A stretch of DNA of 24,098 nt, from NCBI GenBank assembly GCA_030141605.1, contig JAQGDQ010000145.1, positions 478,001 through 502,098 of the forward strand, given 5' to 3'. The position numbers and the translations under genes are program-made. This document shows positions 1-13,000 of this stretch, one piece after another; position 1 is the first letter of the stretch, and every line of letters starts with the position of its first letter. Under the pieces are notes generated by a model. That model worked only from the letters and a program-made list of their open reading frames with translations, had not been told where the DNA came from and searched no databases. This DNA is from Tubiluchus corallicola. Taxonomy: Eukaryota; Priapulida; Priapulimorpha; Priapulimorphida; Tubiluchidae.

Positions 1-523
1 ATAACTTCCATTTTGTCTTTTTCCAAGGTTATCTGAAATTCATTATGGAAATGTGCGTTATGTAACAATAAACGTCGATGTTCTATAGAATATAATTACA
101 CATTCTTTTTAAATTACAGTTTTCTGAGACAGTTGGTAGTATGTGTTTGTAATTTACACAGTTGATGCTTATTGTTGTTTAAGTGATTGAGAGTTTTACA
201 AAATAAAATGAATAACTGAGTACAAGAACAAAATTCTAATTAACACAAAGAAATTGAACAAAACGTGCTGAACACTGTTGATAGGCCATATTGCTAAAAA
301 AAGTAATTGAAAATTTGAAAATTAATTCTACAAATACCATTATACCTTAAATTTAAACTAAATATTTAATGACACCATTGTGTCACTGACTCCTTTTAAA
401 CAATATGGCAGAACGATGATAATACAAGAGCAAATAAAAGCTTTCTACTATATCTATAAGCAGTAAACAAGCATGTTTACTTATTTACCGATTTATAAAA
501 AAGTAGGAATTCGTGAATTTTAC
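1..523. other. Intron sequence 3' of exon 9
   Basis: AT-rich sequence downstream (in transcript sense) of the exon 9 donor. I found no exon, repeat or ORF that I could support. The next VWD exon must lie outside the window. Confidence 0.5.
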
Positions 524-750
524 CTGAATGGGTAACGAGTTTCCTCCTTTCAATGCAAATGCAATAAACACAGTAGCGGTGTTGTTAGTGTTTATGTCTG
601 CAACTTTAGCAGTACGGCATTGTAATCTAAAAGCTTGCTCATCTCCTGCCTCCTCGTCAATACTATAGGCAACATCGAATTCCCCAAGTCCATTGAAAGT
701 ATAACTGAAGCCGTCCAGCATCATAAGGTGAGGATCTCCCCAACCAATTG
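524..750 (-). CDS. Exon 9: N-terminal part of von Willebrand type D domain
   Basis: 227 bases, phase 1 in, phase 0 out. The acceptor is TTATCATACAG and the donor CAG|GTAAAA. It encodes residues 392-467 with GWGDPH at 394-399 and DGFSYTFNGLGEF at 404-416. These are the opening motifs of VWD domains ('WGDPH..T.DG..Y.FNG.GEY'). One cysteine (436) falls in this exon; the rest of the VWD fold must be encoded at lower coordinates outside the window. Confidence 0.88.
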
Positions 751-3700
751 CTGTATGATAATCACAAGTAAAAACCACAATTACAACCAACATGCATTAA
801 CATAGGATTCTAAACAAATATACAACTGTGAATAATGAATAACTTCAACTTCAAATTACAAGACTGAAAAGACATTACGCTATTTCAGTAGGATTCAGCA
901 CATTTAAAAAACACATTCAGAAGGGTAAGGAAAAGCAGCTGCTAATGACACTGTGACATTTCACAAAACAATTCTCAAATTATGTCTATTTGTAAATAGA
1001 TATATTTTTAATGATAACCAAAAATGAAAACACCAACTAACAATACAATATGTAACAAAACAAGACATAAAGTCTCAAAACACAGTTTCATATTTTGAAA
1101 AAATGAATATGACATGATATCTTAACAAATTGCTGCCTGCATTATAGTTTTAAAGCATTGCTTGTGCAACTATAATGTAACTAATGGCACAGGGTGCAAC
1201 AAGGGAAACGTGAAAAATGGTAATGATGATGAAGAGTGCAAGAGATGAGAATTAGTAATGTTAGGTTAGTGAAATGATGTACATGAGAGTGAATATATAA
1301 ATATAACGTGATTAAACACAATATTGACCACTGATGAGGATTGTACATTGCCCACTCTGGACTATTTAATAATAATAATAATAATAATAATAACAATAAT
1401 ATTTATTTTGTATAGCGCCATAATCTATAGACAGCAAGACTAAGAATATTCAAAGATGCATCCCAAAAATATCTAAAAGCATCATGACAGACTTAAAAAA
1501 GGTTTGCAAGATTAAACAGTAACCTTACTAAATTTCATAAAAATTATAATAATTAAAGACATAAAAACACAGTTTTACAAAATACAAGCATATAATGACA
1601 AATCATTTGATCACTTCAAATACTGTATGCTATTTTAAACAAGTATGTTTTAATCTGTATTTTAAAAGGGTTAGTGTTCGAAAGTGCCCTGATATAGTTA
1701 GGCAGGCTGTTCCAGAAACTTGGTCCTGCAACAGCAAATGACCTATCACCCATACAGGAACAGCGAGCTCTAGTAACCATAAGCAAAAGGCTATCACTTG
1801 ATCCAAGACTGCACAGGTTTGAAATTGTTGGATGAATCATGTTACAAATGTAATCAGGTACCTCATCATGAAGCGCTTTAAACACAAGTAGCAGTATCCT
1901 AAATTTAATGCAGTGCTCATTCGGTAGCCACTGCAAATGATGAAGAATGGGTGTAATATGCTGAAACTTGGCTGTTAAAGGTATTAATTCTAGCTGCTGA
2001 GTTTTGTAAATACTAAAGTCGTAGGAGTTTGTACTTAAGAACATTTACCAATAAGTTATTACAATAGTGGATTCTGCTAGTTATCAATGACAATCACTGA
2101 ACTAATGTTTTTGTAACAGATTGGTTTAGACAATTACATATTTGCCATACATTATACAGTTGCTAATAACTAGTTTGAAATATTATTTGGAAACTTCATT
2201 ATCCATAGACATGTTCTGATTAAATATAACCCCCAAAATGCAAACTGACTCAACTGGACCAATGTCAATTCTACCAACATTTATGCAACTGACATCAATT
2301 TTTGAAAGTTGATGTTTAGAGCCAGTTAAGATTAATTCTGATTTAGCTTCATTTAATTTTAACTGAAAGGCATGCATCCAGTTTCTAATGTCTTCAATAC
2401 AATTTTGCATAGCAGTAAGAGAATCCCTATCAGACATGTTACTAGATGGATGAAAAGACAAATATAACTGACAATCATCTGCAAAGGCATGCATATCAGG
2501 AAGATGTTCATTTATTACTCTGAATAAGGAATTCGAGTAGACTACAAAAAAGCAAAGTGGCACATCAAAATTCAATTAGGCGGTATCAGAAAGTACGTCA
2601 TTAATTCATATTTTTTGTGATCTGCTAGATAAGTAAGAAAAAAATACGAATTACTGACACGCTTTGTGATACCACTCAATTGAAGCTTGGTGTACCATAA
2701 GCTTTTCAGGCATTTGTGAAATTTTTGAATTTCTTGCCGACGCCCACAATGTGCAAAATTCTATAGGCAGTCCCCTGTTAAACAAGTAACACGCATGCCA
2801 TTGTTATAAAAACAAGCTATCAGCAATTTAGCAGCAGATATAACCTAGCTCTTTCATTCCCAGTGCCAGTGCACATGTTATTCTAGCAATTTTTTATCAC
2901 AGTTTTACACTTTGCCTTCTGCAAGGTTTCAAAGCTAATATGGAAAACATGTGAAGTCACGACTATAGAAACTTGAATGCAAGCAGATAAGTCACAGTTT
3001 GGTGCAGTTTTCACACAACAGGAAATCGTATGTAAAAGGCAACTTGCGCATTTGGCCTGTTTGGAATTGACAACTGTTAAAAAACAAAAAAATTTTTTAC
3101 TTACACCACCCATTCGGATCATAGTTAGAACTTCCTGTAGGCGGTCGCTTTGCACTAAAGACAGAACAGAGGTCACTTCGAACACAACACGCAGCTTTAC
3201 CAGCTTCAAGACTTTGCCACGAATCACCAGTTCCTTCTATCATAATCACACCTGCCTGTAGACACAAAAAGTCAGACACAGCTAATGTGTGATAGCATTG
3301 TCAAGCAAACAATCATTAAATGTTTGCTGTATAAGACTAACAACGTACAAACTATAAAGTTAAAAAAACATAAAATATTAAATTTGGAAATAAGAACAAT
3401 TTATATATCTGCTAGAGACGACCCGCTTACTGGCAGAATTGATGCTTTAGTTTGAAAAGGTTACAGCTTAATTCTACAACCGAGTCATACTAAATGAAGG
3501 AAGATTTTTAAGAGTTAACTGACAAACATGTATTGATTATCTTAATCTTAATGTCAAGATTATTAGTAATGATGATGCAAATTAACTCACAGTTAATTAA
3601 AAGTTTGATACTCAAATTCAAAGACATGACTCGTGTCAAAACTTCGAAAACAACCTGAATTTGAACTAGGAACCTTCTGCTTACAAGGCAGATGCCTTAG

Positions 3701-3947
3701 ACCACTAGGCCACAATAATATCCAATGAAAAAGATAATCAAAAGTTCATCCCTTATTACTGGTCAACTAAATTCAGCACTTACAATATTAACATTGGAAA
3801 AGGCTCTAAATAATTAGATTAACTGCTAACAAAATTTAATTAATTGTGGATTTTACTATTATTGGGAAACAAGTGTTGCAAATTTAGGTGTGCAAATTCA
3901 CATAAAACAAGTAAATAAGTATTATTATACTTTATTGTTATTATTGC

Positions 3948-4010
<63 letters not shown>

Positions 4011-7000
4011 AAAGGATACAGCATTACTGGTGTAACTTTTAAAATAAGTAATTAGATGACACTAAAAGTTTACTGAAACAATGTTTTAGCAAGAACTTTA
4101 ATCTGCAAAAATTTGTTTTTGAGTTCAAAGCAGCATACTGAAATATCTATTGCTTACGCCAGGATAGTTCGTTAATAGTGCTCCAGAATTAGAATAGCAA
4201 CATTCCAGTCTATACTGAGTGCCATCTGACACAGGTTCTGAAAACCACATTCTAAAACATCTGCCATCATGCATCTAAAAACAAGTAAGTTGTGTAAATA
4301 AAAGAGCATAAAAACATCCTATGAAATCTATGAAGAACACTAAGTTCAAAACCAAAACTCTCGTTAAAATTTAATTTTGTCTGTACTCCACTTTGGCGCA
4401 AAGAACAAAGTCGCTACATATCCCCTTTGATAATGACTTAATAGCCAACTAGCAAAGAAAACAGTATAAGTGCTTGTTGTAAAAAACGGGTATTACCAGA
4501 TAACTTTACTATTGTACATATTTCATAATTTTAGAAAATCTTACCAATCAACAATTGCTTCTAAATAAAGAAAATTTGTTAAACTTGTTAAGTTTGACGA
4601 GCTAACAGACAAGACTTATTCACTAAACTTAATAAACAGAGTACTAAGGCAAATAAAGTTAAGATAAAACTAAAATGTTCTTATGAAAACTTCAAGATAT
4701 TTTTGCTGCTTTATACATAATGTTTATAAAATGATGTTCTTGCACACAATTTAGAAGAATTTGTAATCATAAGAAATGCAAAAAGGTTTACAAACATGTG
4801 TCTCAGTAAGTTAAAGCTAAAACTGAATGTAAGACTCTGTAATTTCTTACTCAGAAGAAACAGCACTAACCTTTCAAAAATTTTCCGAAGTTTTTTCAAT
4901 GCTGTCCTTCAGAAAAATAAAGCATCTACAATAACATAAGTTATTTCTGAAATCAAAGTTAAAGCATCTAAAAAGTTTTGCTTACATTAAATGCATCATC
5001 TTGCTTGGCTTGCTCATAAGTGCTAGGACACGTATTCGGACTGCTTTCATACGGGAATTCAGTAGCATCTCTATCCCATAACATACACTCATATATAGCA
5101 CTGTCAGTGTCTTCTTTTTTTAAGTTATACAACCAACGCCCAATTGTTTCTATAAAAAGCATTATAAAAATATAATACACATTTTCATTTACAATAATTC
5201 ATAATAGTCAATTTTTTGCAACTGTGGACTATGCAAAACCTTCTGCTTTCAAAACATTATATTTATGTGGAAAGAATATGAACGTGCATGATCATATTAA
5301 ATAAAAAATTACAAGCAAGTGCATATGCAAACCTAAAAAAACATGAATTTTGCTGAAATTTGCACATGCATTATTTTAACACACTGTTTATAGCAAACAC
5401 ATAGATTTGAATGCCACACGTGCACAAGGAAAGAGATTGCTAGACTTGCGTCACAACTATTTTATTGTAAGTAAAGAAGTCGCCGCTTAATAGACTCACG
5501 GTTAATAGACAGAATCGCTTAATTGACTCAAAAACGCCCAGAACGAGCCGCTTCTATCCAAATATACATAAAAAACTATCGGTAATTGACTCAAATAACT
5601 CCGCATAATTGATTCAATATTTTTCCTTCACCTACTTAAAATAAGATATTTGTATGTGCCCAAAGAGCCTTTCTTACATTTATTTCATCTTTACTTCCCT
5701 TTTTGGCACTACGTATACAGAGCACTATGCGCATTCACCCAGGTCTGTTTATTTCACTGCTACGGCCATACAAAACATTGAAGGAAAGTTTAACACTCAA
5801 GGGATTGGGAACCAGATGCACTCCACAATACTGTACTGTACGGTATGTTCCAACGCAAAATCACTTGTAGATCGTCAGTGAAACATATGTTTAGTTGATT
5901 GTTCTGCATTCTTATAAAATGATTGTATATTATGGATTAGTATTGTGCTTTTCGTGAAAACTGGTTTCTAAATATAAGTACAAGCTTATTTATGAGGGTG
6001 TGCTTGTGCATGTCTGTGTGTGTGAGTGCATGGATAGAAATAGAACTAACATTTAATATTAGCACTCAATAACGACCAACTATTTGTTTATTTATAAGAT
6101 TCTGTTTTAGTAACACACCACAAGAAGTTAATGTCAAATGTGCAAAAGTCAATGTGGTTCAGTTAAAGAGCAATTACGTAGTGAAAGAGTTAAATAACGT
6201 TCACATTACATACAAATAGGAAGTGAGAAACACAGATATCACTATAAATCTTTTACAATTGATGTCAGGTAAACGAACTTAAATTCCCGACCAGTGCTGA
6301 GTGCACCTAGTTCTGGCCCACCAGCAAATAAAATTTTTGACAGCCTAACCATAATCAAAATCACGTTTCTCACAAAATCACCCAAAATTACATAAATCAC
6401 AGAGTAAGTTGTATTAAATCCCTCCAACTTACTATCATATATATATATATATACATATAAGATTCGAGGCTACAGCTTCGACGAGGGCACCATTTTTGGC
6501 GATCTATATAACAAACGAAAGGTCTCGATCTAGTCTCGTCTCATTGGGGGTTTATATATTGCGAATCGGGCCCACCTGGACGAATGGGGGCAAAAACCTC
6601 CAAAAATGGCCATTTTTCGGCCGTTTTTTTGCAAAACTTATACCTCTTATTTCTGGAGAATGGGAACTTGCCGGGGGCAGATAACTTGCAGTGTTGACAA
6701 TGGTTAATGGTTGCATCGCCCGTTCAACGGTGGGTGTACTAGGCATATTTGGAACGGCCATGTTAAATTAATTAATTAGTTATATAATTTTGGTTTAACA
6801 CTGTACCTGTATTTCCTGTTTCTGCATCAATATGATACGCATTGTTTGTTCCTGTCAAAACATTGGTGACATTACCAACACTGTTTGAGTAACCGATGCG
6901 AATAATGCGCTTATAATTTTCCCAAGAAGTTTTTTCTCCCCACGACGAATCTTTGTAATGAAAAATTGCAGCTGACTGGTTATTGTTGCTCACGAGGACA

Positions 7001-10000
7001 CACTGAACATCAATTGTCTAAAATAAAATTTTACAGATTTTTTGTTCAAATACGTTCATAAAACAGCAAGTCATAACTCCGAAAAAGACACATATATGCA
7101 TGAAAAGTGGGCTTATTAGACGAGATCTTAGCACTTCATTTGTCTAAAGATCAACTAAGAGACTATACATCCTTTAGGTAAAAGAAAAAACACTAAAACG
7201 TCTGTAGCAAAAACTAACCAGAAGTGATTTTTCCTTTTTAGACAATCTGCAAATTAATGACATTCTACAATATTTAATTTGTGAATAATTTGTGGTTATG
7301 TGATGTATAATCATATGTATGTTAGTTAATGGCACATTTTGTTTGTGTAAAGGTATAAGTTTCTTTAAACTACTAACTGACATCATTTATTTAGTTATTT
7401 ATTTATTTACGCAGCTAACCGAATGAATGTACTGTATTTACAATAATTCGAAATAAATCACATATATACATTCGCATATGTTTTAAAAAACAAGCTTCTT
7501 ATTGAATCTTAAAAACACTCTGTTAATGTTTTTTGTTTTATCTGATATCTAATGGCTAGACCCAATGGCTAATGGCTATAGATACATTTTTTTACTACAC
7601 AATGTAGATGTTTACCACCCTCCAAAACTTTATTACTACTAACCTTGTTTTATTCTCTTTATTCACCTGTTCAGAAAGCTTTTACAAGCTCTCAGCTTCT
7701 TCAGCTTTCTGCAGTACAATAAGTAGGACCTCAAAAATATGTAAATTGTTACTAATATGATGTTAATTATTTGGTTATTTTGTGTTAGAATTTTAATTCT
7801 GTATATGTTCTGTACTGTTGTGCAGATGTGAAAACAAATTACAATTACAATTAAAATTAAGACTCCTTGCTGGTTCAATTATGAATTTGGCCTTAACCAT
7901 TCCAGAAAATAACTAATAAAGTTCCATGATTAATCTTTATACTATTACCACTACATGGAGGGGGAATCGAATATGTCGAAGAACTACGGATTTCAAGAAA
8001 ACCTTAGTAAGTTGTTAACTTTGGTTAAAAACAAACAAGTATTAAAACAACACCATTTTTATGCTATTTTACTAAATGAATAAATTGAGTTTTTATTAAG
8101 ATGAACAAATATGAAAAAAAATCAAATATTTATTAAGAGAATTACACGAAATAAAGAAACTTAGTCCATTTTTCAAGTGACTATTTGATACTTCTATTTG
8201 TGAAGGTTATTTACGTAAGTAAAACCTTTGATTTTATGCTGAAGTAGCTGAAGCACTACTCCATGTCATTGATTGAGCAACAGCAAACTTTAGAGTCAAT
8301 ATGTGACTGATTCTATTAAAAGTAAGTCTAACAAACAGTGCCTGCTGTAGCACACATTTTAATTTTACCTCATAATCTTGATAGGTACTGTGAGAAAAAG
8401 GAGGCACTTTATACCAGGTTGCAATAAACACCAATCCAGGTTCAAAACCAGTTATGTTTTCTGCTTTTTCTTTAACCTCACTATGATGATCTGGAAGCTG
8501 TTCGTCCGTGGAAAGCTCAAAGTCATACACATCGTAGAAAACCTAAAACAAAATAACTCAATTGCAACAAGTGGGGACCGTTAAAACAAGAACTTAAACA
8601 GTAGTAAACAGATAATAATGATTAAATATATAAATAATGGGTTTTATTAAAAATCACACCATAGTAGTAAAACTGAATACAAGGTGTGAATACAACAAAA
8701 ATAGAAAGAAGAGTAAAAAACACATAAGAGATATTGCATTACAAGATAAAAATTTGGAGAGATGACATCACAAAGTCAGTAAAACAATTAAAACCAACTG
8801 AGACAATAAATCTTTTACTATAATTTAGAAAGAAGTTCCTGATTACTATTTATAGTTCTAGTTACAACAGGCATTGGCAAACGCTTGTAGCATCCTGTTC
8901 GAATTTTAGGCATGACTAGTTTATTAGAATTTCGAGTATGTCGACTGCTTACACTAAGATGTGAAAAACGTCAGCAACAAAATTACAAGTTAATTTTTGT
9001 CTAAGATTTTCCAGAGTAATCAGGTTGAGCTTATGCAAAGCATGTTAAGCATCATCATAAGAAATAAAATCTTTGCCCAAAAATTACTCGACAAATTTTT
9101 TATATTTTTAATTAAAGTAGTCAGCCATTAGTGATGCTTCATGCCGGCATAATGCTAAGACAGCTGCGGGGATACTTTACATCTTTTTATGAGAGATTTT
9201 TGACAACAACAACTGCCAGCTTTCTGCTAGCCTGAAGGTGACAGTGATGGGATGAACAATTTAAATTGCTGGATTGAGCCGAGTCAAACTGCCTAAATGC
9301 TTAGTTTGATTTAGCAAGGATATTTTAGCACTCGTGTTTAACTTGATGTGATTCACTGTTCTTACACTGTTCAGCAGACCCAGTTCACTAATTAACTTAG
9401 TACAGAAACTAGGTTATTCCCACAGAAACTATTGTTAAGACAATTCCAGTGAGCCGTTGAATAAGACCACATTTTTCAGCAATAGGTGACAAAAGCGATA
9501 GCAAAATAAAGTGTCCTTTTGTTATACTGCAGGGGCCTATTTTTTAAGATATGCAGTTGAAATATAAGTTCCGTTTGCTAATGAATCAGCTACAGCGTTT
9601 AGACTATAATAATCTATTGTGATTTTTGTGTGTCATTAAACTTAACAATCCATTTGCTGGCATCATTTTTAGTGGTCTGAAAGCTTTTTAAATGTTAATA
9701 AACCATTTCGTTTGGACAATTAACCATTTTTGTAGGAAATTACAGTTTGTTTTTGGAAAAATTTGGAAAGCTACTTGGCAAACATAATGTTGTTTCAAAA
9801 TGCTCTGCTGCTATAACATAACAGTTGTAAAGACACTGAGCCTGTAAGGGCATAGTTGGCAAAATTAACACAAAATGTACAAAAATTAGTGACTCTTACC
9901 ACATTTGATTATATTGTAACATTCATTATTTTACATAATAAATATAACCAGTTTTTAAGTATATTTGATAATCAAGTATGCAAATCAAAAATAAATTTAA

Positions 10001-13000
10001 ACTTTAACACACCTTGGCTTTCTTGCCCTGAGCATCGATGTCAGTCCAATAAGGTGCTATTATTGGGATGCCAGTGATCCAATCTTCTGATCTGTATGAG
10101 TTGAACCATGATGAAAAAGTTAGGTAACCATTACTGTTCACCTGTAACAAAATAAAAAAAGCAAATTATAAGCTTACTAATTTTAATAGTTATTACGAGG
10201 TAACTACGTATTTTACATATGTAAAATGAAACGTTATTGTCATTGCCCAAAAAAAATTTGCTTCATTTGTCGATGAAACGATTCCCCAGTGGAACTTACT
10301 ACCAGTTGTTGTCGTTGAAACTCTGTCATTGGAAGGATTCAGGGCTCAGTTCTGTGCCTTCTACATTTTAAGCATAACTAAGGCTAAGGACTATACCTGT
10401 ACCTTAATCCAAATTTTAACCTGTACCTTACTTATCCACTTACTTACCGATCGTCAAATGATCATTAGACACCCTGTTTTACCTTACCGTCATTTGTGTA
10501 CTAGCTACACGCTTAACCACTAACACTGCCAATCTACACTACACTAACAGTTTGTTAATGATGAATGAAATAGCAGTAGTGGCTATTGATTGTGGCCATT
10601 AATTGCAAGACAAGTCACAACCTTAAAAAATAAATTAAGGAAAAATTTGATACATAGTTTTGTTTAAAATAGGAAATTACCTTTTTCTGGCGATGTGCCT
10701 TAACCTGAATTTTAACCTATACCCTACTTTTCAGTTTTACAGTGGATAGTTAACTTCTTAGAAAATAGACTCAATGCACATGTGTTGATGGTTATAAATT
10801 GACAGTCCTTGATTACCAGTGGTGTACCTCAAGGTTTATAAATGACGTGCCTAGCTGTGTGAGCAATTCATCTTTTTGCTGATGACAGCAAGATTTGGTC
10901 TGAATCTGATTCCTTTACCAGCTGTAATGATCTTCAATTGGATCTAGAAGGGCAGTTGAAAATGGTATGCAGTTCCATCTCAACAAGTGTAAGGTTATAT
11001 CTATGGGAGTAGGATATGAGTATAAATAGAAAATGTGTGATGCAAGTGGCATTCCGGCAGAACTGGACTTTAGAAAGTCCTTGGATTATTACGAGATAAT
11101 AAATTAAATTTTAAAGATCACATAACTGAAATTATAAAGAATGCCAAACGAAACAATGTATTAATACGGAGGAATTTCTTCAAGTATCTAAATATGCAAA
11201 CTTATAAGCTTCTGTACTAGGCACTTCTGCGATTAAAAGTGGAGTACGGAATTAGTATAAATTTGGAATAGTTCTAGAGTACATATAGTGGATCCAGTTG
11301 AAGCTGTCGAAATGAGAGCTTTGAACATGCTACCAAAACTAATGAACTTATCGCATGAAAAGCAATTAAAACAAATAGGTTTAACTACATTAGCGTTTAG
11401 ACGATTATGGGGTCAGCTAATTGATGTTTATAAATATGTATCTGGAGTTTATAGCCGTGACGATCATTGTCCTGTTAAATTAGAAGTACATTGAACAGGA
11501 AGATCAGGCCCTATTCATAAATCAAGAACTGCACACAAAACTGGTAAATACAACTATTTTTCTTGTATGATGGTAGAGATCTGGAATAGATTGCCCTGTT
11601 ATGTGAAAATAGCAGTATCTGTAAATTCATTTAAACCAAGATTAGATGGAAACTATCAACATCATCCATTGAAATTTAATCATCGTGCTAATTGGAATAT
11701 GCCCATAACAAGGAAGTTGGATTACATACTGAGAGGAAACCCAGGGGAAGCACCCAGGTGTTGATAATAATCTAATATGTGGAAATTGTCGTAACTACTT
11801 ATATCAAAAGTTATATATATAACTACTGGAGATTTACTACTACTACTACTACATGAAGAACAAGAGATGACAGGAATAAATTAAGAAATTAAACTGAAAC
11901 GAGCTTTCAAACACCTTGTAGCCTTGCGCCATCAATTAACTTACAAGCAAGTGAATCTTTTGCACCTATGTCACAATTCAATTCAGCCAACATATATTCA
12001 TATGTCACTACAGCAAGACAGTGAACATATTATAATAAAAACCTTTTCAATACTCGAGTAAATGCATTCATTAATAAATTAAAATGCAATATTAATTTAG
12101 CTTATTTATTGGAGTTGTTTTTGTCTTGCATTATTACTATGAGAATGCAGTACTCTCCTTATTGAACAACGAAACATGGGCAAGTACGGTGAAGTTTGCT
12201 GGCAATTAAGCCCAAGTGCAAAATGCTTTGCTGCTTAACAGACTCAGTTTGGGACCGACGTGTTTTGACCCATTTAACCGACTGAACCTATTAACCGATG
12301 GGTATAGTATTACAGGTATAGAGTCATCAGCTTAGTATACATTGCAAAGGCATTGCGCTACAAAAGGGAAGTAACGATGACATAAAAGTAGAGCTCTTTT
12401 GGCACATACAAATGTCTTATGTTAAGTAGGTGAAGAAAAAATGTTGAACCAATTATGCGGAGTTATTTGAATCAATTACCGATAGTTTTTTATGTATATC
12501 TGAATAGAAGTGGCCCGTCTCAGGCGTTTTTGAGTCTATTAACCGCGAGTCTGTTAAGCGGCGCCTACTGTAATTACAAAAACTTCCACTTTAAAAACAT
12601 GACCAACACAATCTTTTCTAACAGTTTCTTTTAAGCAATTTTTTATGAAATATAACTTTTGTACCGTAAATGTTCCAATAAAACTAGCTCAGAATTGGGA
12701 TTTACACATATTTTATTAACGAAATTAATAATAAAGTATGAAACTTAATTAAATCTTACCAATTTATCGATTACATACACCGTTACTCAACATTCTAAAT
12801 GTGTGGTCACTTTTCGTATTTCTTAAACGTATTTTATGCATCGTTTAAATCTCAATAATTCTCAGAAAATTTTGAAACAATTAAAAATGATCAAGCGCCA
12901 GCGTGCCAAAAATTTACTTACTTTGTAACTCTCAATAAAAGCATGAACACTCGTAAACAAAATTTGATTTCAAAATTGGCAGCCACAAAAAATGACTTCA

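Noticed and set aside
2883-3279. Three ORFs around exon 8 on both strands
   Set aside because: Only the part within 3105-3255 in one minus-strand frame is supported by splice phase and AMOP motifs; the others are shadows.
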